NCBI GenBank assembly: GCA_022410635.1
Contig: JAJVDF010000583.1
Span: 141,506 to 205,505, forward strand
DNA length: 64,000 bases
Origin: Tretioscincus oriximinensis
Taxonomy: Eukaryota; Chordata; Lepidosauria; Squamata; Gymnophthalmidae
Direction of reading: 5' to 3'
In this document: piece by piece, positions 9,964 through 21,900 of the stretch
Numbering within the stretch: the stretch's first letter is position 1
Layout: each line of letters begins with the position of its first letter
Position numbers and translations under genes: made by a program
Notes under the pieces: model-generated
Told to the model about the DNA's origin: nothing
What the model saw: only the letters and a program-made list of their open reading frames with translations
The model's database searches: none

Positions 9964-12900
9964 GTAAGTACAGGCCGCTCTTGTTTCCTCAGCGGTTGCC
10001 CGGGCACTTGCCAGTGGTTCCCGCTGAAATTCTTTGTCTAGACTTGAGCCGTGGGGAGCAAATCTACATGCAAACATTGTTCAGGCATAGCAGAAACAAG
10101 CCTTGCTTCCCATTGGCAGGAAATGGATGTGCCAAGCGACCTTTAATTTGGATCACGTTTTCATGGCCCGGGAAGAAGGTGCAATAACAAGAACAAATAA
10201 GTAGATTTAAATCCAAGTTACATAAGGCCGTGCTGAATACCATGTTAAAACCATTTCATGAAATGTAACGTTTCATTCAGGTGATATCTTAGTAGGGTTT
10301 CAAAGCAGGGACGGATAGCTCAGTCGCNTAGGAATTNGTCTCTNGCCTGGGAGATNGGGTTTCGAAGCCCTGTGTGGGACGTGGGGAGGGNTGAGCACCT
10401 TCCACTAGCCTGTAGNTCTAGCCAAACCAGCTATTCGAAAGCATGAAGTGCAAGAAATTGCAACTGGCTGCAAGTAGATCCATGGGAACCACCACAGCCT
10501 GGTGGGGAAGATAGAATGTGAGCCTTCGGGCAAAATATATCCTTGTAAGCCGCTTTGAGTCCCTTTGAAAGGTGAGAAAAGCGGGGTATAAGAACCAAGT
10601 TCTTCTTCTTCTTCTTCTTCTTCTAATACACTTGAGACTATCATTTACAGATGTTCGAAGTTCTACCCTTGCTAAGTATCCTGGTTTTATATCTGAAAAC
10701 AAACGTGTACATGTGTACACTTCTTTGTTCCGTACGTACATTTTCTTAGTAAAATTATACGTAAGGCTTTCACTATCTGCTAGGAAGTACTAACGGAGGA
10801 GTTTGTTAGGCACACGAGGTTCGTAACAGAGTCCATATTAATTCTTAACTGATTGTGGAAAGACCTTTTTCTGCTTCTAGCTAAAAACTGAGTAACCTAT
10901 TGCCTGTGAAAAAGAAGGAAAATACTTTTCCCCTTCCCTCTTACCCATTTAGATTGTAAGCCTGAGGGCAGGGACCTGTTTATGCATTAATTAATTAAAT
11001 TTATATACCGTCCTATACCTAATAGCTTTGGAGTAGATTACAAATAAATATATAAAATTTGGATGCATGCATTCATATTTTACTACTATGGTCTTTGGGT
11101 GAAGGGCAGGATATAAAATACTCAACATTTTAAACACTTGTAGGCACAGATAGCTCAGTTGCTAAGGAATCCGTCTCTCATCTGGGAGATCAGGTTTCGA
11201 AGCCCTGTGTCGGATGTGGGGTGAGCACCTTCCACTAGCCTGTAGCTCTAGCCAACCCAGCTATTTGAAAGCATGAAATGCAAGAAATTGCAACTGACTG
11301 CAAGTAGATACATGGGAACCACCACAGCCTGGTGGGGAAGATAGAATGTGAGCCTTCGAACAAAAATACCCTTGTAAGCCGCTTTGAGACCCTTTGAAAG
11401 GTGAGAAAAGCAGGGTATAAGAACTTGTTGTTGTTCTTGTTCTTCTCCTTCTTGTTCTTCTCCTTCGTCGTCTTCTTGTCCTTCTCCTTGTCCTTCGTGT
11501 TCTCCTTGTTCTCGCTGTTCTCATTGTTCTCGTTCTCATTATTGTTGTCATTGTTGTTTCTTCTTCTTCTTCCTCTTCCTCTCTCTCTTTTTCTTCTATC
11601 CCCAACCTAACTCAACTTGGCACAGTAATTGTACCCTATTTCCAAAAGGGGTGACTCATGCCCTTTCACCCCTTCCAGAGACCCAAATGTTACTGACTGC
11701 TTAGATTGCATATCATTCACATCGAAAACTACAATATTTGTAAATTTGTAAATGTTTTGTAAATAAAATATCAGAAGGAAGAGCCCTAACAGTGCTCCCA
11801 CATTCTTCAGTTTTGGGCTGTTAATGCATTTTTCTATCATAATCCACTTTAACCCTTATCTGGATTGACAGTAGCAACTTGTCTGTCTGAAGTAGCTTGC
11901 ACTGTTTTAGAAGGGGAACTTCCATATTCTAAGCCCTGATATCAGAATAGCTGTCTCTGATAGTGACAACCACTGTGGTACTGATATGTTCACTCACTCT
12001 GAAAGTGGATTGAAGCTGGATTATAATGTAGGTATAAGGTTCTGAAGTTTACTTCTCCATTTTGAAAATTTTTCAATTTTTTAAAATAAATGTTTATTGT
12101 GAAGATGAGAAGTAATACTGAATTAGTATTTCTACCCCCNAAAAAATTCCCACTGGTTTTTGCTTTGATTATGAATATGTAAATATTATAGCACTTTAGA
12201 TAATCATCGGTAGTAGAGTCTGTTAAAATATCTTATAATACAGATTTTAACGTTTCATTTAAAAAGCAGAAATAATTATGAGTGCAACATGTATTTGGCT
12301 ACATTGACTTCTGCAGCTGTTTTAATATGTGTAACATGGGCTTTGTGAATCACTCATTACTGGAGTAATGGAAGAAGATTGCAGATATCATGACACTAAT
12401 CACATCTGAAACTGNTTATAGCAGTTGAAATATGAAAAAATATAGATATTTGGTTAAGTGGAAATATGAGCTATCCTCATTCTGTTAATAATTCTGTTGC
12501 TTTAGTGTGAATTTTTCTAGCAGATACACTTAAGAGAAAAAAACTAAATTACTCATGTGTTTTTGAGTTCCACAGCTTTAAGGACAAAAAAAATCCTGAA
12601 TGAGAAGCTTTAGCTTATGAATGTAACAGGTGTTTTAATAAGCAAGTAGGTCATGGATGTAAATTTGTCAGACGTTCAAAACTGACTCTACATTTTATTA
12701 AGTATATGATGTCTGGAAGAACATCCTAAATGAAGAGCAGTTAAATAAAACATAAGCATAAATAGGTTACTTTAGTAGTTGTTTATTCCGACATAAATCC
12801 TAAATGTACAGCACTTTCTGCATGGGATTCCAGTCTTCAGATGTTTAAGACATGCAAACATAATAGATTTACTTGTTTGTAGAAGTAGCTATGTTAATTG

Positions 12901-15900
12901 CACCAGAGCATCTAGCAAGGGGATCTGTTAGCCACTAGAGACTAATAAGAAAAATCTTGGTAGCATAAACTCTCATTTAATTTTTATTGTTAGGTACCAC
13001 CAAATAGCGGGCAACTTCTGAGTACCTCCATAGGTACCCCATAGCAGTTTGTTGACAGGCTTGGTATATTGGTGGAATACTTAGCATTCTATGATAACTT
13101 TTTTTGTTGTTTTAATGGAATTATTGTCTCTAATTTTTTTTAAAGACTATGAATATGCAGCAAAGGAGCTAGCAGCACTTTGAGACTAACTTGAGAAAAG
13201 TGGTTGGCATAAGCTTTCGTAGACAGGTCTACTTCTTCAGATGCTACTTCTTCAGACCTGTCTACGAAAGCTTATGCCAACCACTTTTTTCAAGTTAGTC
13301 TCAAAGTGCTGCTAGCTCCTTTGCTGGACTTTCTGCTAGACTAACACGGCTATTTCTCTGAAATTGACTACTATGAATATGGTGAGTCAAGCATGCTTTT
13401 TGTTATTGCACTACTACTGCATTTTCAAGTGAAGGATTGAACTTGTGGAATCATTGGCCTAAGGCCAGATGGATGCTAAACAAGATGAAAATTGGACTTT
13501 GAATGAAATCAACCTTGCATTTCTTGTTTTATTTGCATTTTGAAAGTAGTGGCACAGCTGTACGTAGCATAGTGCATTCTATTTCAGAGAATTTTCGTGA
13601 GAGTATTGAATAAAAGAATGTGATGTATTTTTTTATTTATACCTGAGGGTTAAAGTCTAGTGAATATGTCATTTTGAAATGTCAGAATAAAGACATCATC
13701 CCTGAAGCACAGTAATGAAGGATGAAAATATCAAGACAAGTTTAGTGTTGTTATCAGCTTGTGTTGATTGGTAATTTTGTGAATATTACCATGCTGATAA
13801 AATTTAATATGTAAATAACTAGTCAAAACAGTTTCATGTCAGACAGNATCTATATACATTAAAAAGACAACTCAAAAGCAGTTTACAGGTGACAACATGC
13901 AGACAACTGTTTTCCTATCCTGATATTTAATGTCAATGAAGATATTAGTATTCAAGTGCTTCTATTTCTAAGCTGCTTTTCAACCACCTTTTCTGGCTCT
14001 GTGTATGCAGCCATTGAAGAATTATATTCAAAATAAGTCAATTTAAAACATTTTGATTGTTTAAAAAATATTCTTTTTGTTCCTTTTAAAAACTCAGAGT
14101 TTCACAATATTACCGGTAATTAACTGTACAACATGGACATGTTTGTTATATTGTACCAACATTGCAATTTCATGAGTCTTTCTAATTAAAAATATGATCA
14201 CATGTATGCTTTTAAACCATCTTTTGGTCTTGGAAAACTGGACTGAAAATTAGAAATGCTGGGTAGGGAGAGAATTGTTTTTCTGGTTTTCAATCCTGTT
14301 CTTCAGGACTGAAAATGATTTAAACCTTGTGTGTGACAGCGGCCTATGGATCTTGGCAAAGAGGTTAATTTATCAGAGAAATATGATTTCAAAATCAATA
14401 ATCTTTTATTAAGTTCTGTATTTAGCTATTATATTCTTGTATATACTATGTCATTTCATCTTTAGTCCAGTCTTGAATGTCTTCTACTAATATGAAACAG
14501 TGATTTGAACTTGTACCTTAAAGGGCCGCTTTGGATACCACTAGTTTCTAGAAGATCCTGGTGTCCCCTTGGCCAAATACTAACCATTGTTTAGTATCTG
14601 AAAAAAATGTTTGGTAAGGGTGATCTACTGCTGTGAAAAGAAAAGTAAATTGGGTTAAAACGTAGCCATTATCTACTAGTATAGCTACATAAAATAATTT
14701 CGGCTACTTTGAAATGTTTGAGATATTATGCTTCCTGTTTTACTTGATTTCTTGGTTTAATTTATGTATGAAAATTTGTAGTATCTGTTTTTATACACAA
14801 TAAATCAAGAATGTGCATTATATGCATTTTGGCAGTAAAGCAACATGGGCATTGCGCAAATACGAGGCATTCTGGATAATATTCTTCATAGGAAATATTT
14901 TCCTACTTGTCTCTCTATAGGGAGGAATAGAAATGGGCATGGATAGATTTTTATGCTGGTTTGTAGCATATTAATCTGTTTTGGGGGGGATCCATGGCCT
15001 GGGTGGGGGAGAGAATATGACTTGCAGGAGAGAAGGAACATGGCCTGGGGGAGGGCAGAGGGTTCTTGAATTTTTGTTTGTCAAATATGGAAACATTATT
15101 GTGGTTTGTTTCATTACACTTTTTTTATTAGTGTCCTTGCTTTTTTTTTTAGCTCAATTATCCTTTACTTCTACTCTTCTTTTTCATATACAGCATGTGT
15201 ATATGTTGCATATCCTCTATGTTTCCATAGTGGATAAGTCATACAAATGTCCACTTCAAATGTGAGTGACCAGAAGCCTTTTTGAACACACTTTTGTATT
15301 CCTTGCCCACTGTGTTTGCTCTATAGAAGTGTATTTGCCTTTTGGAATTTGCAGGCAGTTTAATGCTGAATAGTGCTCTTTGCACTAGTTGCCACATAGT
15401 TAGAACTGACTACAGACTGATGAAAAGGGGGACAGGGGACTGGATGCTATGTGGTTTACACAAGCCTTGTGCTGGAGTATAAAATTGCATCAGGTGATTC
15501 TGCCTTTTATGTTGGAATGCAAACCTAAGATAATTTTGCCTTTTCACTGGAGTGCACTGCATAACATAGAGAGAATTCTAGATGATTGACACCTTCTGTG
15601 AATTGCATACTGTGAATTGGTACAAAGGAGTTTGCAATTGTTGGGTGTAGTCCCTGCAAATTCTATTTAGTGTATCCAGATGACAGGTTCATTACATTTG
15701 CTTTATCTGCCTTCTGTACATTTCATTCAAGTATGGAATGTAAGCAGCATTGATTATAAAACAAGAAATAAACTAAAGTCCATATCCGTAGTAAAATAGG
15801 TCTCAGTGGCATTTAACCACTGGGACTTCTTGTTTCTCAGTGAGAAGATCAGTATTGGTGAACAGAGATACTAAAGTACTACTCTTGCCTGTTGTTGCTG

Positions 15901-18900
15901 ATTTTCTCCCCATAAGGTTCAGGGTGCTGGTTTGACAGTGGCTATCAAATTTAGTTAATGCCATAAACATGCTGTAAAATGAATGAGCTTGTAGGAAAAA
16001 AAGATTTTAAAAAATTAAGATAAGCTACAGAAAAAAGGTTACAAATTGCTGAGAAAAGCACTGCAGAATGGCAGATTCAATCCCCACCATTTCTTCTTCA
16101 GAAGGTAATGGAAAACCATTTCTTTATTTGCTAAGAAGCTACTTGTCTTCTTTGAATACCAATGACATCTCATAGGAGTAGGACAACCTTCCTGAACTTC
16201 TGAACTTGTTGCAGTTGGTTATAAACTGAATTGTGTTTGATCCATATTACTTACTTCAGTGCTGTGTTTTGGCTTTTGCTATTAGCAATATTATTCTTTA
16301 GTTTCTAGGCAAAACCCTTAAAAGACTGATTAAAAAATACACAACATAACATACTAGGCAAGCTCTTGTAATACTGGCTTTCTAAAGCTATTTAATTTCA
16401 AGCAGCATGCTGTTTCTTACACTGCTATTTCCTAAGCCAGACCACAGTGGCAGCTATGTTATTCCTAATGAAGCCACAGGCCTGTCAGAAAGAGTCAGCA
16501 CAATATTATGGCAGTTCTATATCATCTTTGTTTCTTCAGCAAACGCCATGGCAGCAAATTATAAAATGCAGTGCAAGGTTTAGTTTCTGTCATTTCACAA
16601 GTATTTCCTGAATATAAAAGTCCTGCCAAGAATTAGAATCTTCTACTCACTAAGTCTATTCAAATTCATTTTTCTATAATTCATAATTCTTCATTGGGGA
16701 GGGGAGCCTCATTGTGATTTATAATTTTCAATGAGGTAGCACTGAATGTAATTTATTTAGGATGAATCATTCTAATAGATGCAATTTGAATTTTCTGTTT
16801 CTATAACAGAAGTCCGAATTAGTTATGCAAAGGAAAGATTATTAAATTTAAAGGATATAATTCTTCGTATTTCTTTGCTTGCATTAGAAAATTGCAGATC
16901 ATTAGAATGCATATAACGGACCTATCCGATAGCATTATTGCACAAACCTCAAGCTAACCAGGAGGTAACTTCATTTAGAAATAAATGGCTTTCTGTCATG
17001 CTGTCATGTCAATTTCATTAATTTAGTTAGATGCATTCTGGGAAAATAAGGTACCTCAATACTCATTCATTAAAGTGATCCCTTGGAGATTTCAAAATTG
17101 CTGGCTTATCTGAATAGATTCCAGCGGGGGGGGGGGGGAGTGTTTCCAATAATGACAAATAAGACTTATGAAAAAAATATTTTTAGTCTTTCTTAGATAA
17201 TATCAGAATTTTGGAACAAACACAGATTGCACTATTCATAATACTCACAGAAATATGTTAAAAACTCAGCATCCTTTCCAGATTGTAAAAAAAAAACTTA
17301 AATAGTGGAATGATGTTATTNCATCCCTTATTATACAAAACAAGAGCAGTAAGAGAGAACAGAGCTCTTCAGATGCTGGGGGACTAATGCCAGGGTCAGG
17401 TATTTGTAGAAAACTGTGTATAGGAGAAGACAAAGCGTATGCAAATGTGATGGGGTATGAACTCCAGGTTTAGAAAAACAGGTAAATAGCAGAAACTAAT
17501 CCTCTCATGTGAAAAAGTCCCTGGGGCAACAAGGGGCAATGTCAGGTAGAGAATCAGTCAAATACTTAACAAGTGTCATAAAAATGTATAATTGGCCAGG
17601 AAACCATTATCTTTGTTAAGTCCTTTGTTGATGGCCTGGAACTTATGAATGTATTCAAGTTCTGCTGCTTCCCTTTCAAATCTTCCTTTGTAGTTTCTTT
17701 GTTCAAGGACTGCAGTCCTGAGGTCTGAGATAGAATGTCCTGGAAGGTTGAAGTGTTCAGCAACTGGTTTCTGTGTGTTGCCATGTCGAATATCTGATTT
17801 GTGTCCATTTATTCTCTGGCGTAGGGATTGTCCTGTTTGCCCAATGTAGAGTGTTGAGGGGCATTGTTGCCAGAAAATGGAATACACCACATTAGAAGAT
17901 GAGCATGTAAAAGTCCCTCTAATGTTGTGGGTGGTGTGATCAGGTCCCGTGATGACATTGCCAGGGGTGGATGTGTGAGCAGAGTTGACATCTGGGTTTG
18001 TGGCAGGGTCTAGTTCCCATTTCTCCCTCTGTGTCCTGTGTTCTTTGTGTGAGGAGTTGTTTGAGGTTGGGTGGTTGTTTGTAAGCCAGCAAAGGTTTAC
18101 CATCAAGTGCTCTTGAGAGAGCAGCGTTCTTATCTAAAATAGGTTGAAGTTCATTTATTATGTATTTGAGGGCCCCCAGTTGTGAGCTGTATGTGACAGC
18201 GGTGATTTAATGAAAGAAAACCAGTCATGGTCCAACAGAAACTGCTCATGCAAATGGTATTATGCTGAAAGAAATATATGAGGAGTCTCATATATATAAA
18301 TATAAATATATAAATATAAATATAGCAGAAATATTCATATCTTTTGGGCTGGTCATATAACAGCCTACACTAGCTGGTATATTGGACTAGCAAACATACT
18401 AGAGGCTTTTTTGCATTTGTTTTCAGAGATTTTTGTTAGCTGGTGGATATGTTTCCTGACTTTCACATTTCCTTTCTAGTAGGCTGACCAGATGACCTCT
18501 TTGGGTGTGTGTGTTGAAAACCTGGTTTTGGGGTGCCTCCCAGTTTTTTTCTGAGGAAAGTTTTTCAAATATATATATATATATATATATATAAACAAAA
18601 AGAATTTCAATATATATATATTGAAATTCTTTTTGTTTTTTTATTTTTTTTCCTCAGAAAAAAACAGGAGGCACCCCAAAAATGAGTTTTCAACCCCCCC
18701 AAAAGGGGTCATCTGCTTAGCCTACTATCTAGAAGCATTCCTACACTTAGACCTAAAGCAGGGAGTGTGAGGACTATATTCTAGCTTTTCTGTGATCTAC
18801 ATGCCTTATTGTTACCCGCCACACTGAGTGAAAACATGTTACAAGATACAGTCTTTGTAATTTCTGGGCACAGGAATTATTATGGCCTGCTTGAACACAG

Positions 18901-21900
18901 GTAGGCGTATGAAAATAAGTATAATTTTGGGATGATTGGGGACTAGTGAAGTGATTAGCACTGCAAAGGCTCTTTTCCTACTAATTACTTGGACTATTCT
19001 CCAAAATGTGAATTTGACTTCAGAGCTTTCTGAAACAGAATGGCAATACTTTTCAGACAGTACTGTAGACATCAGAAGGTTCTTCCATCCATCTCATTAT
19101 ACAGAACTGAGAGTGCAAGTATTTCTAAAAATAATATTTTTTTAAAAAATGGAATTAAATCTTTACTTTTCCATAAAAAACAAAAGAGAGCAGTTTGATT
19201 AAATCCCAGTTCTGCTTGAACCTGAGTTACAAATTCCATTCTGTTAAGTTGGTTCATGTCACTAATGTTGCCTTTCTCCATTTCCAAGCATACATGGTTT
19301 CCCTGTACAAACGGCATGTATTATTTAAGAAAAAATTGGATATAAAGCATTTGGAGTTACTAGAGTGCTTAAACTGCAAACTTGAAAACAAGGTTTGCCT
19401 TTTAAAATAGATTATTGGAGATTTGNACCATTGTAGATTAATCATAGCTGAGGACTACTCAGATGTTTAAGTAGCGGGGATTTTAGCCTATATAAATAAT
19501 CTCTTAGAGCATTTAAAAAATAATAATTGTTCTTTCGTCTGGAGAAATCCCCACCTAAATTTCTAGTCTATAATCTGATAATTTTTCTGTACTTATTGGT
19601 GGTTTGGATCCAGGTGGGAATTNTGAGTTCCTTTTTGCACTTGACTGCAATTTAAGGGAAGCACTACCTCTGCTAGTACACACACTAATTGCACACAATG
19701 GTGAGTAGTTGAGCCAAGGAGGCTTAATTTTTTTGTCAAATCCACTTTGGATCCGGACTACTAGTAAACTTAAACTAATTCTTACAACAATACTAGCTGA
19801 TGGTAAGCTGGACCATGAAGAGATTGGAAATTGGACAGCATGTCCTGCTTCTTAACAAGGTGTTCTGCTAAAATGGGTAATGCAAGTACTATAAGCTTAG
19901 GTAGATTTATCACTGGCTGTGGTTTTGAAGCTCATATAAGTTTTGGGGCTGTTGTGAGGTTTGAACAGTGGCTCCGAAAGGCCTTGTGGTTCAGAACAAT
20001 TGGTCCCTGCTTGATCTGGACTACATGCTGCAGCTCACCTAGATGAATGCAGAAAGGCCTCATGGTTACATTATCATTTTATACATGGAAGTTGAGGCAC
20101 CTTCTGTAATCCTAATTAGGAGTTTCTGTAGTCTGCTTCTGGCCTTTATTGATTTACAATGTTTGTGCGTATCTGTGAGGCATTAGATGGAGTGTGGTCC
20201 TGATTACATTTGTTTATAGAATGTATTTTAAAAAAATATTCATGTACAACTTGCAGTGCAATGCATGAAATATATATATTTATTTTCATTTTTATACCGC
20301 CCTATACTCGAAGGACAGTTAACAATAAAATCACAATTAACAGGTTAAAAAACCCCAGCCACATCTAAGAGTAGGGAAGAGGCAGCAGTTTTCTCAGCCA
20401 AAGAGGACTTCAAGCGTTTCCTGAAAGTGCACAGAGATGGTGATTTATGCACCTCAAGGGGGAGACTATTCCAGAGCCTGGGGGCTGCCACAGAGAAGGA
20501 CCTATTCTGGGTTCCCACCCTCTCTGCCACTGTGGGTGGTGGTACAGTCAGGAGGGCCTCTCCTGCAGATCTTAAGGCACGAGCAGGCTCATATGGGAGA
20601 AGGTGTTTCTTTTGATATTTGGGCCCCAAGTTGCTTTATAGATGAGACTTTTAATACCTTGAATTGGGCTCTAGCAAATTGGCAGCCAGTGCAGTTCTTT
20701 CAGGACGTGTGATGTGTATCTGGCCAGTTGTTCCAGGAAATACTGTCTCTTTGATAGACAATGAAATAAAGTATTAAATAAGAATGTAATTTATATTTTA
20801 AGATAAATGGTATATGGGCAATGGATATGAATTCAGATCAGGAGAAAATAGAAAATAATATCCATATGATTAATGGTGATTGTTGTAGGATTCTTATTTA
20901 TGATGAATTTGAAAAAGTCCTTATTATTTCTTTTACTATTCTTTGCAATGCACTCCTCAAAGCTTTTCTTCGCATCCCTGACTACCACCTTACATTTGGT
21001 TTCCACAATTTGTGCTCCCTTCTGTTTTCCTCACTAGGAAAAGCCTTCCACTTTTTAAATGAGTTTCTCTTCATTCTAATGACTTCCCATACAGCAGTGG
21101 TAAGCCATACGGTGTCTTCTGGAACCCTTTCTTCTCTTGGGAATGCATTTTATTTGAGCTTCCAATATTGTATTTGCAAACAATTTCCACGCTTTTTGAA
21201 GGGACTGGACTTTTCTCACTTTCCCTTTTAATTTTCTTTTTACCATTTTCCTTATTTTGGGAAAATTTCCTTTGTGAAAGTTGAACGTTTCTGTGGCATG
21301 ATCAACTGGTAGAAAGGATGTGGTAGGTTGTTTGAAGATCAACATGTGTGAAGACATAGGACTATGAAGGAGTATCTCAATTTATATGTTGTATGGATAT
21401 TTGTGATTTATGTTTATTATGCTTATTGTCATATGTGTTTGTGAAGGTTTGTGTATCTTTTTTGTGTTTTGTTATTTGTATGGTTGTTGTGTTTAAATAA
21501 AAAAAATCATTTTTTTAAAAAAATTGTATTTTAAGAGGGATATCCAGCTGCAAGTATGTTTGGTGAAAACTAATTATCTAGCCTAATTTGAATCTAATAT
21601 TAGGTGGCACTATGACACTGCCTGAGATGACCTTGAATGCCCTAATGAATGACCCTTATCAGGAAACTAGTATTGGTATTACAACTCTTGATCTCTCAGA
21701 GGTATTTTATACTTTCTGTTCTTTGTTTCTTATTATAGAAACTTTGATCTGCAACTTGAAGGCACTAAAATAAAAAATAATTTTTACTGCATTTTCACAA
21801 AATCCAGCATTTTTTCTTCTCCTCTCCTACTTGGGCAAATACTCCCCTTCCAAAGCTCAATTTTTGCAACAGGCAGAGTTTCTTGCGTCTTGGCTGTGAG

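Noticed and set aside
10308..10390. tRNA gene
   Set aside because: A- and B-box-like motifs are present, but the sequence is the head of a SINE repeated at 11143, 30333 and 57866 and does not form a proper tRNA.
11261..11605. Arg/Thr/Glu-rich frame on the minus strand
   Set aside because: It is the translation of the TTC-rich SINE tail.
13158..13369. Fold-back DNA transposon
   Set aside because: The inverted repeat invites that reading, but the element has a unique head on one side only, variable 12-15 bp duplications between copies, and a Penelope-type 3' end. These fit target-primed retrotransposition better.
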